DNA from: Gigantopelta aegis
Lineage: Eukaryota; Mollusca; Gastropoda; Neomphalida; Peltospiridae
Direction of reading: 5' to 3'
Assembly (NCBI RefSeq): GCF_016097555.1
Contig: NC_054711.1
Span: 29,924,462-29,988,461, forward strand
DNA length: 64,000 bases
Part shown: positions 45,675 to 56,413 of the stretch, piece by piece
Position numbering within the stretch: position 1 is the first letter of the stretch
How the letters are laid out: each line of letters starts with the position of its first letter
The notes under the pieces: model-generated
Database searches by the model: none
Told to the model about the DNA's origin: nothing
The model's input: only the letters and a program-made list of their open reading frames with translations
Translations under genes and position numbers: made by a program

Positions 45675-46262
45675 CAATCTAATTAAAATTAGCTCCACTA
45701 TTACATGTGGATCTAATGACAGCCAGTTGGAGCTCATGTCCACCAATCAAAACCTTACTTGCAGAATCCTGCCAGTGATTTAAAAATAATTTGAAAAAAT
45801 TCCGAATTATCCTGAGGGTATACGACATATTTCGTGTGAATTACGAATGCCTTAAAACATGTTTTATTTTATAAAATAAATAATTTGTAATGTAAAACTG
45901 AAGACTGATTAGTTTTTTTAAATTTTATAAATAAATAATTTTTAATGTAAAATTGAAGACTGATAACCCACCCCGTACGTATTGGTATGGTTCGCTGTAC
46001 TGCGGCCACTAAAATAGACTCACACGATATTTTTAGAATTTGTATGCTCCCAAATAACGTTATAAAAGGCGAAGTGTGATTGGTCAATATTTAAATTATT
46101 ATTTACAGACGAAATGTTACCTGGACATTGGGGACTACGCAGTGTTGTTAGTTTTAAATCACTGGCAGGATTCTGCAAGTAAGGTTTTGATTGGTGGACA
46201 TGAGCTCCAACTGGCTGTCCTTAGATCCACATGTAATAGTGGAGCTAATTTTAATTAGATTG
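45675..46262. mobile_element. Mutator-like MITE with ~110-bp terminal inverted repeats
   Basis: 588 bp. Both ends begin caatctaattaaaattagct and stay nearly identical for ~110 bp. A 10-bp direct repeat tctgttgaat flanks it (45665-45674 and 46263-46272). Long TIRs with 9-10 bp target duplication are the Mutator (MULE) signature. No transposase. Relatives at 56539-57533. Confidence 0.88.
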
Positions 46263-46429
46263 TCTGTTGAATAGTCATTGAATGGTTATTAATGTAGTTT
46301 ACACCAACATATAATACTAAGATAAATAATTTGTACCATGCCATTGTTTTTAGTGCTAATGTCATTGTTTACCAAACGAAGTTAGGTCCTTGATTAGAAA
46401 AATTATATTTTGGGGGATTTGGAGCAAGA

Positions 46430-46590
46430 TAACCTAGTAGCACATGTAGTACGTGCTACGGGCCCCGCAATGATGTGTACATTTATTTTTCTTCAGGTCA
46501 TTTTTCCCCTCTCCCCGAGGGGATTGCAAAATATATATCCTGGGAGGGGGGCCCGCTGTTATTTGTTCTACAGGCCCCGTGAATCCTTAA
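46430..46590 (+). repeat. Dispersed ~165-bp repeat, copy 2
   Basis: Counterpart of 20885-21062 in the opposite orientation (gcacatgtagtacgtgctac, then tttttcccctctccccgagg). Confidence 0.65.
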
Positions 46591-48094
46591 ATCGGCTGTA
46601 TGTTAATGCTAATGAAGGTATTTTAACCCAAATTTCCTCTGCCATTTTTTTATTATTTTTTTTTTTATTATTATTTAAAAAAAATATATTGTCTGTCAAT
46701 TTTTGCTAAACATTTATTTCCCCAGAATAGAATTGTTTTCGCGTTGTTTTTATCGTTTTTTTTTTGTTTTTTTTTAAATAGTTCTTTTAAATGTATTCCA
46801 TTAGTACACCAAAAAAAATCGCTATCGTTGTTGTCATATTATTTAGACAGTATCCACGGTCTCTAGCTATATTATGATTGATAATAAAAAAACCCAGACA
46901 TTTGCTACGTCCGATTGCAGTGATTCGGACTAAAACCATACATGCTTTCCCTATGGTTTCTCAATTCGTAGTTATATTTGTGTTAATGAAAGATTTGTGT
47001 CAGTACGTTTATATAAATGGTTTCACTGTTACCTGCTGTTTTTGTTCTTATTCGTTTTTCTTCTATCTTCCGGAATTTGGGGGTTTGTTATCAACGAATT
47101 CAAGTTGGCTCAAATACAACGAACGAAATGACAATGGTATCTCATAGCAACAGATGACGGTCCAATAACGTCATTATCACGTGGTTTTTATCAGTTTCCG
47201 AACACACCCGAATACGGCATTACCGGTAGTACACATGAATGCTACTACACAATGTCAAAACATCTATTTATTACTGCATATTTTTTGATGTAACATTTCA
47301 CGAATGGTGCAGATGTTCATTCTTCATAATAATGACGTTATACTGTTGGTGCATTTGTAAACAAACAAACATTTCCGAATGACGTCATTTTACATACCTG
47401 GAATAATAATGACGTCGTTATGTACAGTTGGTGTACGGGTGGGTGGCGTGGGGGCTAACATTGGTATATGAGTTGGTGATAAGACATAGCACCTTTAAAT
47501 ATCTTGTGTATTGAGTTTCTGCTATCAGTGCCAGGGCCAATGAAAACTGCGAGAATGATAGTTTTGTTCTTACGTCACTAGTCTTAATTTTGCATAACCA
47601 TTTTTTTGTCCAAATTGTTAAATTTAATAACGTTAATACAGACTGTTAGGTGATAATGAAGGTACAACCTTCTTAAAAAGTACCCCGATAGTGTAAAGGA
47701 CAAATAATACTACAGATTATATTTAATATCTTTGTCACGTTTCATAAATCTCAGTCATAATAGTCATTTTCGGGGGAAGGGGGGGGGGGGGGGGGGGGGT
47801 GTTCTTTTGTTTTGTTTTGGGGTGGGTTTTTTTTTTTTTTTGCTTCTTTGTTTGTAAAACGTTTTGTGGGAGTGATGGTTTGGTGCAGTTTTAGACACAA
47901 AATAAATCTTACATGGGGTGTTAAACAGTTATTAACATTTGAGGAGTGTACCAATTCTGCTGGAATGTGGGGAGTGAGCGGCGGTTGGTTAATCCAGCAT
48001 ACACGTTCAGAATTGTGAAGACCCCTAAAGGGATTTCCCAAGAGGTATTTTAGAACAGTGACAAGCATTCTAGACGTAGGCCTACTGCTAAAGG
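46591..48094. other. AT-rich stretch with TGACGT direct repeats and homopolymers
   Basis: No gene recognised. Contains direct repeats aataataatgacgttatac / aataataatgacgtcgttat near 47325 and 47403, further TGACGTCATT-like sites at 47170 and 47380, and long G and T runs at 47775-47840. Confidence 0.5.
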
Positions 48095-48245
48095 GATTTC
48101 ACTAGAGGTATTTTAGAGTAATGACTAAATATATTTTAGTATCGCCTAAGTTCAAGGGCTAGAACTCTGTCAAAAATGGGTAAATCGGTAACGGTACATG
48201 ATAAAGCTATATACAAAATGTTCAGGTCAATATCACAAGTTATTG
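48095..48245 (-). repeat. Dispersed repeat D, single copy
   Basis: aagttcaagggctagaactc, gtcaaaaatgggtaaatcgg and acggtacatgataaagctat: reverse complement of the units at 55290-55745. Confidence 0.8.
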
Positions 48246-48294
48246 TGATAAATAAAACATCTGGAAATTATATGTGGGACAAACGTTAGGACAT

Positions 48295-48425
48295 ACCAAA
48301 GGACAGACAGGCATATAGACGGACAGACAGAACGGACAGAAAGACAGACAGACAGACAGGGCAAACATAAAGGACGGAGAGACAGACCCGAAAGAAGGCC
48401 TGACAGACAGAACAGAAGAACAGAC
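48295..48425. repeat. (GACA)n-like microsatellite
   Basis: Degenerate gacagaca/ggacagacagac run adjoining a SINE head. Confidence 0.9.
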
Positions 48426-48560
48426 GGCCTTTGATATACCAGTCATGGTGCACTGGCTGGAACGAGAAATAGCCCAATAGGCCCACCGACGGGGATCGAT
48501 CCTAGACCGACCGTGCACCAAGCAAGCGTTTTACCACTGGTCTACATCTTGTCCCCTAGT
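48426..48560 (-). mobile_element. SINE family A, head half
   Basis: From cctttgatataccagtcatg through gggatcgatcctagaccgac to taccactggtctacatcttg. The body and tail are replaced by the GACA repeat. Confidence 0.82.
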
Positions 48561-48947
48561 ACATCAAATACTGGTATGTACTGTCTGGAGGAATATACAC
48601 ATAACAAATTCCTACCTGCTTTTTCGTAGCCTATGTGGTAACAGAGTTTTCTACTTGGATCAAATGTCAAATGTTGGAGGGGGGGGGGGGGCGAGTTATT
48701 TCCGAGCGTTACGTAATATTTTGGGGTATGGTCTAGCGTTTATGGGCGTTACAAGGGGTGGGTGGGTGTCTAATTTTGACAAAAATAGCGTTACGTAATA
48801 TTTGAACGGCCCTTCCTTTTTAACTGATATTAGTACATGAATGCCAAATCATGCCATTGTATTGCATTTCACACATTCGCATAGCCCTATAATGTAACCA
48901 GCTGCAAGCATATGGCAAAATGACATTAAAATATAATTAAATAAGAG

Positions 48948-49505
48948 TGCTCTTCCTTGCACGGGTACTAGAGTCCTGTGAACGGAGTCGAGTCTTGTTC
49001 TTCCTTGCACGGGTACTAGAGTCCTGTGAACGGAGTCGAGTCTTGCTCTTCCTTGCACGGGTACTAGAGTCCTGTGAACGGAGTCGAGTCTTGCTCTTCC
49101 TTGCACGGGTACTAGAGTCCTGTGAACGGAGTCGAGTCTTGCTCTTCCTTGCACGGGCACTGGAGTCCTGTGAACGGAGTCGAGTCTTGCTCTTCCTTGC
49201 ACGGGCACTGGAGTCCTGTGAACGGAGTCGAGTCTTTCTCTTCCTTGCACGGGCACTAGAGTCCTGTGAACGGAGTCGAGTCTTGCTCTTCCTTGAACGG
49301 GCACTAGAGTCCTGTGAACGGAGTCGAGTCTTGCTCTTCCTTGAACGGGCACTAGAGTCCTGTGAACGGAGTCGAGTCTTTCTCTTCCTTGCACGGGTAC
49401 TAGAGTCCTGTGAACGGACTCGAGTCTTGCTCTTCCTTGCACGGGTACTAGAGTCCTGTGAACGGAGTCGAGTCTTGCTCTTCCTTGCACGGGTACTCGA
49501 GTACT
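48948..49505. repeat. 48-bp minisatellite, ~11.6 copies, open on both strands
   Basis: Unit ttgctcttccttgcacgggt, actagagtcctgtgaacgga, gtcgagtc. Because 48 is divisible by three and the unit lacks stops in at least one frame per strand, it gives a 16-residue repeat on plus (LLFLARVLESCERSRV) and one on minus (VPVQGRARLDSVHRTL). The minus frame spans 49577-48849 (242 codons from an ATG), the plus frame 48947-49540. Copies differ by few substitutions and no indels. No promoter, splice or homology evidence that either is translated. Confidence 0.95.
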
Positions 49506-49545
49506 TGTGGAGACCCGAGCACAGTATGACTGAAATATAAAAATA

Positions 49546-50213
49546 CAGTCAAACCTGTCGTAGCGGCCTCCTGTCATCAGTGGTCACCTGTCTTAAGCAG
49601 CCGCGTTTTTCCCTCCGAAACGATTTATAATGTAAATGCACCTGTAATTAGCGGCCACCTGTCTAACGCGGCCACCGGCCACTGAAATCGGATCCCAAAT
49701 CGCTAAAATAACTATATTAAGCGGCCACAGTATATAGGTTAGATAAAAGGGATAGTTTAACAACAGCTATAAGGCGCAGCAAATAACCGATCTTCACACC
49801 TTCAGGAATACTAGTATCCATTCAGTCCCCACATCTCAACTCGAGTCAACTATGTGTCTGATTCTGGAATGCATCTAATTACCTCTGGGCAGGACACGCT
49901 TGACATATGTAGATTCACGTACTATGACGATCCACCACATGAAGTAGGAATTAAAGAAAAAGAAAACAAACGTGTTCTGAACGCTTAATTTAATACATTC
50001 CAGTTTTTTCTGACGGAGGCGACATGTCAAAAGTTGATTTATAGTCAACTGTGAAGCACACATGCGTTAATTGGCAGTACAGACGACAAAACAAGAAACA
50101 ACAACACATGTTTTAAAGACTCTATATGTGGCAACCTGTAATCAGCGGTCACCTGGCTTAAGCGGCCACTTTTATTTACTCCCTTGTGTAACCGCTTAAG
50201 ACAGGTTTCACTG
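49546..50213. mobile_element. Tigger-type MITE, 668 bp
   Basis: Left end cagtcaaacctgtcgtagcg, right end complement cagtgaaacctgtcttaagc; TA flanks at 49544-49545 and 50214-50215. Subterminal repeats of ttaagcggccac/gcggccacctgtct occur near both ends. No transposase. Confidence 0.85.
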
Positions 50214-50519
50214 TATAATGAAAAGCTGTGTATACAGTTTTGAAGACTAATATTTAGGTCCTTTTTGAACGCCACTAATTTGGTTTAATTGCTTATAGTC
50301 TTTGCAATGTAGCATTTGTTTCCGTCCACTCAGTATAATATTTAGTAGCTGAAACAGTGAATAACACTTTACATATATGGATTATGCAGTAGGCCTACGG
50401 TTTAGTTATCTAAATCCTTTGACATTGCCAAATAACAATAAACCACAATCAGAAAGTATGTTTTGTATTTTCACCCTGAGATTGCTGTTTTCTTGGAATT
50501 GCCTATAATTTCACACCTA

Positions 50520-50870
50520 TATTAGTGGCCATCTTGGATTTCTTATTATGTAATCCCTAACCAACTTTGTAAATAGTTTAAACACATTCACTGACGCAAC
50601 AGAACTATGACTAGACACCAAAATTAACAGTTGTCATAGAATTAATGTGAAGAAAGTCATATCCAAAACATAAATTGACAGCCATATTGGTGGCCATCTT
50701 GGAGTTCCTAAGACATAAACCGTAACAAACCTTGTAAATGGTTTAAATGGATTATTTGACCGCCAAAACCTATGGCTAGATACAAAACTTATCATCCTAG
50801 GTTTAATATAGATCAAGACAGTTATAGCCAATAACATGAAATGGTGGCCATCTTGAATTTTGTAACGCCC
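50520..50870. repeat. ~155-165 bp repeat, just over two copies
   Basis: Copies start ggccatcttggatttcttat (50527), ggccatcttggagttcctaa (50692) and ggccatcttgaattttgtaa (50846). Shared text: aaccaactttgtaaatagtt / aacaaaccttgtaaatggtt. Confidence 0.8.
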
Positions 50871-51354
50871 TCACTCAACTTGCCATTTTGAAAATAACTG
50901 CTTGGTATAGAAAACTTATTTATTAAAAAAAGATATTAAATCAGACAGGTTTGGCTAAATTTTGGGCGTTATTTAGCATTAATTAACCGAAACTCAAAAT
51001 ATAAGGCTCAACGAAATAAAAATGGTTTTTATTTCGACCCCTTGTTGCAAAAATAACACGTTTATACACACATGCATTTCATCTTTCTATGTCATAATAT
51101 ATACGACAATGGCGTGGCAAGCATGGGGAAGACGAGGCGCCCAGATTTATCCCCCCCCCCCCCCCCATGACAATGATACTTATTTTGCAGTTCTGGGTTT
51201 GTCTCGGCGCTATTTTCCTCTCTGGCTACGCCCCAGTACGGTACGGGCGGGATTTAACTCAATCGGTTGATTGCTCTCTTGAGATGATTGCGTCAGGTGG
51301 ATCCATTCAACTGACTGGGGTTTTTTTTCTAGTTTCAACCACAACTGTATGACG
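50871..51354. other. Unassigned sequence with a C run
   Basis: Poly-C near 51150-51166; otherwise no feature. Confidence 0.45.
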
Positions 51355-51376
51355 ATGAGACCAGACGTGTCTGAAT

Positions 51377-52174
51377 GTGCTCTCGAGTTGCCCCCCCCCC
51401 CCCCCCCCCCACACACCTGGGGGACTTATGCGCAGTTACGGGAAGCTGCTGGAGTATCGCGTCCCGACGAAGAGGAGATTGAGGAAGAGGGAAAGTGCGC
51501 CAGGAACGGCACGGAGGGGGGGGGGGGGACCAAAGCTGGCGGCGGTCCCTTCTGCGACGCCGCTCCCAGCCCAGCCTAAGTCGACGCGATCAGTCCCACG
51601 GGAACCGCCGGCCAGCGACAGCGATCCACACAACACTGCGGTGTGTGAGACACCCAACGACCCTCCATCGCCGACCGTCACGTGGTCCAGGCAGAACTGG
51701 CCGGTAAGAGAAAGGTCGTCGCTCAGCGACCAACCTGACAAGGCCCGGCTTCCTCCAACACTCAAGACACCACCACTTCCGGCCCCTGTGGACTTAGAAG
51801 CTGTCTGGCAAGTACAGATCGGCAAGATCAGATCCAGCTTCCACAAGTTCATTCAGGGCGACACCAAGGACTAGGCAACGCTGCTGGGTGGAGTAGTGGA
51901 CGAGGAACTACATCACCTCTCTGGTGGAAGCGACTTTGAGCTGCACTCCATCAAGTCCCCAACTGGCAAGGCGGGGCTAGTCGTCACCCAACGCCGAAGA
52001 GATGTCTACCGTCAAGCGATTCTGATCAGCGAAATGGATAGCCATACCATTCATCGGATCATCAAGGCTCTCTTCGGCGACGACTACGGAAGCGTCATCA
52101 GCCATTTACAACACCAGAAATGGAAGCGCTTCATACCCCGTTTCGCCGCGACTCCACTCATCAGCTCACCTTAG
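51377..52174 (+). pseudogene. GC-rich open frame with one interruption, unknown product
   Basis: Two open segments (51377-51874 and 51896-52174) share one frame, about 266 codons in all with a single interruption between them. The block is far richer in G and C than its surroundings. After a poly-C start, the likely protein begins near MRSYGKLLEYRVPTKRRLRK, has a Pro/Ser-rich middle, then VDLEAVWQVQIGKIRSSFHK, GLVVTQRRRDVYRQAILISE and FGDDYGSVISHLQHQKWKRF. No domain recognised. Candidates: a decayed host exon or retrocopy, or part of a mobile element. C and G runs at 51391-51410 and 51518-51529 could hide sequence errors. Confidence 0.4.
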
Positions 52175-52579
52175 TCAACCTTACCTAAGACAGGTAACCT
52201 CCTTTTTGGGGCTTAGTTGGATTTTAAATTTTTTTGGCCGTGGCTCAAAATTCTTGTTTATAGTCCAACGCACTTTACTTTGGCGCCCGTTCAATTGCTC
52301 AAATCACCTCAAAACATTTTAGGCTGAGCAGTCAAATATATTTTCGGATCTAATTTCTTAGTCCGGACATTATTAGGGTGCAGATTATTCTCCGTAGACA
52401 TAGGCTTTTTTAGACCTTACTAAAAAAAAATATTCCAAATTCCGCCCACTTCAAACTTACCCCCCCCCCCCCACCCCCCGCCCCGGACTTAGTCACTGAC
52501 GAAAGTCAGAGATTAAGCCCGTGATAGGCGTGCGTGAAGCTTTCGTGGCACATACGCACGTTAAAACTTTACCCGACCC

Positions 52580-52797
52580 CTCAACCAAAACTGGTCAGAC
52601 TCAAAGACCGTGATATGTGCTTTCCTGTCTGTGGGAAAGTGCATATTATATAAAAGATCCCTTGCTGCATTAAGAAAATGTAGGTTTCTGCTGATGACTA
52701 CCGTCACTACGTATCACCAAATATTTGACTTCCAATTGCCTATGATTAATTAATCAATGTGCTCCAGTGGTGTTGTTAACACAAACAAACTTTATTA
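52580..52797 (+). mobile_element. SINE family A, body and tail
   Basis: aagaccgtgatatgtgcttt, ataaaagatcccttgctgca, tgtgctccagtggtgttgtt. No head. Confidence 0.82.
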
Positions 52798-53393
52798 TTA
52801 TTATTTTTTTAATTTAATCGTTTTCATTCGGAAAATCTCGGCTGATATCGCCAGTGTCGGCCGAGTTCTTAAATCTCCAGCTGGGTTGACGTTGCTTCTT
52901 TTGAAAGAAGGAAAAAAAAAACAGTTTGCCTTCTGCCTTTGTTTCAAAATCATTAATACAAAGCGCAGACGGTTTGTAACCATTGCTGGCAAACGTTTTT
53001 AATCTTCTGTAGGTAAATATATGGTAAGGGTAAGAAGTACCAACGACGACGAAGTAAGAGGAACTAGTGGGTGGAAAAAAGGTTTATAACTTTTTATATC
53101 TCTGGATGACCTGATTTCGTAAGGGACCTATTTCGGTGGATATGTGTCACGTGTAAACGAGCTTTTGTCCATTTGAAGATTTGTAACGTCGTTCACTTTT
53201 GCATGGGGAAAGTAAATGAACAGGCTATGAGTCGCATTACATTTTTTTTTTTAGCAAAATGAGATTAAAATAAACAAATTTATGGCCAAGATAAATATTA
53301 TAGCCGAAGGCTAATCAAATATTAACTTTTTTTATAAGGGTAAACGTGCATGCATGGGGTTGTTAAAATTATTATTCAACCTGACAAAAATAA

Positions 53394-54111
53394 AAGAAAG
53401 AAGTGTTTTATTTAACGATGCACTCAACACATTTTATTTACAGTTATATGGCGTCTGACACAAACCACGGCCTTTGTTGAACCAGTTATGGATCACTGGT
53501 CGGTGCAAGTGGTTTACACCTACCCATTGAGCCTTGTGGAGCATTCACTCAGGGTTTGGAGTCGGTATCTCAGGGCTCGAAATGCAGTGTTAATACATGC
53601 ACCGGTGCATGCTAATTTTTGCGTGTGCGTGTAACTTTTAAAACTGGGTGCACGCGGTGCATGCTAATATTTTTCAAGGACTGTGTATTGCGTAAAAAAG
53701 TTGATAACTTGCTTAATACAAAACACAAATATTCGTACGTTTTTGTAATAGGCCTATTATAGATTTCTGTAAGGCATTTACGTTGGGTGAAATTTTCAAA
53801 TTTGATCAAGAATCAGTAATAAACGCAGTTGTATAACGTTCCGGTACTGTTAATAAATAAATATAGGTATTGCCAAATAATTCCGAATAGCTTCGTATAA
53901 AAAAACAAACGAAGTTGCCTTATTTTTGGTGCATGCAGAATTTTAATGGTGCATGTAACTTTTTTTTCAGCATGCACCTGGTGCATGTAGATTTTTTTTT
54001 TCATTTCTAGCCCTGTATCTGGATTAAAAATCCCATGCCTCGACTGGGATCCGAACCCAATACCTACCAGCCTGTAGACCGATGGCCGCCACGATGCCAC
54101 CGAGGCCCGGT
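53394..54111 (-). mobile_element. SINE family B with target duplication, split by a hAT MITE
   Basis: Reverse SINE B from aagaagtgttttatttaacg to ccaccgaggcccggt, flanked by direct repeats gacaaaaataa at 53383-53393 and 54112-54122. The empty site survives in the other duplicate (ctgacaaaaataagttag near 57700). Interrupted at 53571-54015. Confidence 0.9.
53571..54015. mobile_element. hAT-type MITE, 445 bp, with 5-bp target duplication
   Basis: Ends cagggctcgaaatg and (complement) cagggctagaaatg; flanked by tatct at 53566-53570 and 54016-54020 inside an otherwise standard SINE B. Subterminal regions are packed with ggtgcatg/catgcacc motifs, likely transposase-binding repeats. No coding sequence. 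A 5-bp duplication fits the hAT5 subgroup. Confidence 0.85.
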
Positions 54112-54212
54112 GACAAAAATAAGTTAGAAAGCTTTACAGTCATGGATCTAGAGTTATTGAGGGGATCTGGACACCCAACCCCATAGAACTGAACGTGCAT
54201 TCATGCATTATG

Positions 54213-54385
54213 TACCGGCCTCGGTGGCGTCGTCGTGGTAGGCCATCGGTCTACACGGCTGGTAGGTACTGGGTTCGGATCCCAGTCGAGGCATGGGATT
54301 TTTAATCCAGATACAGACTCCAAACCCTGAGTGAGTGCTCCGCAAGGCTCAATGGATAGGTGTAAACCACTTGCACCGACCAGTT
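54213..54385 (+). mobile_element. SINE family B head, in duplicate copy 1
   Basis: ccggcctcggtggcgtcgtc, gccatcggtctacacggctg, gttcggatcccagtcgagg, gtgtaaaccacttgcaccga; truncated after cagttgcagg. The partner in copy 2 continues into the full body. Confidence 0.88.
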
Positions 54386-54424
54386 GCAGGCTATATTTTA
54401 CATCCTATTGTGATCCCTGCATAA

Positions 54425-54722
54425 GGAAGTGGGATTTAGCCCAGTCGGTAGACTGCTCATCTGATGCTCTTTGGTTGTAGGATTGAACCCCCTTGGTGGT
54501 CTTATTCTCTGACAGGATTTTTTCCCGTCCCAACCAATGCCCGACGACTGGTATATCAAAGGCCACGATATGTGCTCCTGTCTTTGGGAAAATGCATATA
54601 AAAGATGCCTTGCTGCTAATGGAAAAATGTAGCAGGTTTTGTTTAGACTAGATATACCACAATTACCGAACCTTTGACAATCATTAGCTGATTATGAATA
54701 AATCAACGTGCTGTAGTAGTTA
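54425..54722 (+). mobile_element. SINE with a third tRNA-like head and family A body
   Basis: The head gggatttagcccagtcggta and gtaggattgaaccccct has A and B boxes but differs from heads A and B. Body and tail are family A (cgactggtatatcaaaggcc, gcatataaaagatgccttgc, aatcaacgtgctgtagtagt). Confidence 0.8.
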
Positions 54723-55284
54723 TTTACAGTCCTTGGTTTTTGAAAATTACAGGCGAGAAGAAAATCGCACATCTCAATATGCTAAGGTGAAAAATCACTC
54801 CCCAAAATTGGATTTTGACTGGTACGTCTACAAAATTGTCTATTAAATCAGTATTTCTGGATTTGTTCAACAAAGAGAAATACCAGTTTAACGGCTGCAT
54901 GGGAGCCACTGCCATGTTTTAAATTTTTATTGTTTTAACAAAAGGACCTTCCTGTCAGCTAAATGAGCTATGAAAATTGTAGATTTTTGTAAACAGTGGA
55001 AATAAACAGACCCATCTATTTTACGTTTGCTGTTTTTCACATTCGTCAGCTTGAAATTACGTGCGCTGTACGAGCGCGATTGCATCAGCGCACCTTAAAA
55101 AGCAAGGACTGCATTTAATTTTATTAGTACCCTACTGGTCCAACTGGAGGGGACTAATAAAATCTATCATCATTGTGAGGTATAGATAAGGTAATTCCAA
55201 CCCGAGGGACAAAATGTTTTTTGTGAGAGCCGAGGTTTACATTTTGTCAGACGTTTTGTTTTGAGAAGGTCTTGAGATATTGAC
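54723..55284. other. Unassigned sequence
   Basis: No gene or repeat recognised. Confidence 0.4.
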
Positions 55285-55745
55285 CTGACATTTTGTGTAT
55301 AGCTTTATCATATACTGTTACAGATCAATGTTTACTTTCATGTCAATTTACCCATTTTTGACGAAACTATGGCCCTTGAACTTAGGAGATGTGAAACTTT
55401 GTTTTCCTGACTTTTTTTCAGACGACTTCGAGCTATTAATTGAGCTAAAATTTTGTGTATATATTTATCATGTACTGTTACAGATCAAATTTAACTGTCA
55501 TGACGATTTACCAATTTATGACAAGAGTTGTGACCTTGAACTTAGGAGATATGAAAATTAGTTTTCCGGACTTTTGTTTTGTAATGCCTGAAGATGTTGA
55601 TATGAAATTTAGCATTATAGCTTTATCATGTACTGTTACTGATGAAGTTTATTTGCCCACTTTTAACGGAGGTATGGCCCATGAATTTAGGAGATTGAGA
55701 AACTTGTTGAGTCCATTAGGGGACATGTATTTCTTTAGCATTACT
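55285..55745 (+). repeat. Dispersed repeat D, three tandem units of ~157 bp
   Basis: Units begin near 55291, 55450 and 55606 with ttttgtgtatagctttatca or a variant, then tgtactgttacagatcaa, tggcccttgaacttaggaga and tttcctgact. Single copies at 28830, 48095 and 58525. Confidence 0.88.
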
Positions 55746-55749
55746 CTCA

Positions 55750-55805
55750 GAATACTTAAATAAAATGTGTTGAGTGCATCGTTAAATAAAACATTTCCTT
55801 CCTTC
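55750..55805 (+). mobile_element. SINE family B tail
   Basis: taaaatgtgttgagtgcatc then gttaaataaaacatttcctt. Tail only. Confidence 0.75.
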
Positions 55806-56313
55806 CTCAGAATACTTACTTGTTTATTGTATATGGGAGAGAGGAAGTGGCATATGACTTCATTTCTTAGTTCAACATATATAATTTGTGTAAACTTATT
55901 AACCATTAGCTTCAGTCCTGTGTGTATAGGTGTGTGTGTGTGTGGAAGGGAAGAATTATTTATTACCAAGTCTTTAAAAGATTGTTTTATTACTCAGTCT
56001 TTTAAGTTTATTTTATTACACTGTCTTTAAAGGTTTTTTTTTCTACCCAGTCTTTAAAGGTTATTTCTTACTCAGTCTTAAAAGTCTGTGGACGTCAGAT
56101 ATTTTTAACATGAAATAAAAGTATTGTATGTTAGCTGTTATGAAAAGATAGTTTGAAAATATGTAGGCAAAATTGAATTGATCAAATAAAATGCAACAAA
56201 ATTAAGACTCATTAATTTAAACAGTACTTAAATAATAGCTTAAACCATTCACGGGGCTCGAATTTGGCAAATTAGAGGGCAAGGCCATTTAACTTAGACT
56301 GTAATGAGTTGCA
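55806..56313. other. Unassigned, with short tandem cagtctttaa repeats
   Basis: 55965-56090 has about five ~30-bp variants of actcagtctttaaaggtt. Otherwise AT-rich. Confidence 0.5.
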
Positions 56314-56413
56314 TTAATTTTTTTTTTTTAGCAAAATGAGATTAAAATAAACAAATTTATGGCCAAGATAAATATTATAGCCTAAGGCTAATCAAATATT
56401 CACTTTTTTGTAA

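Larger units (their letters stand above)
53227..54385. repeat. Segmental duplication, copy 1
   Basis: Non-inserted parts (53227-53393, 54112-54385) match 56314-57970. Shared: agcaaaatgagattaaaata, gcatgcatggggttgttaaa, ctagagttattgaggggatc and a family B SINE head with the same gtcgtcgtggta variant. Copy 1 uniquely carries a SINE B (53394-54111), itself containing a hAT MITE, and has the empty site for the insertion in copy 2. Confidence 0.88.

Noticed and set aside
47170-47415. Cluster of TGACGTCA-like sites as a CRE-type regulatory element
   Set aside because: Several copies belong to a short direct repeat and no gene start is nearby; function cannot be supported.
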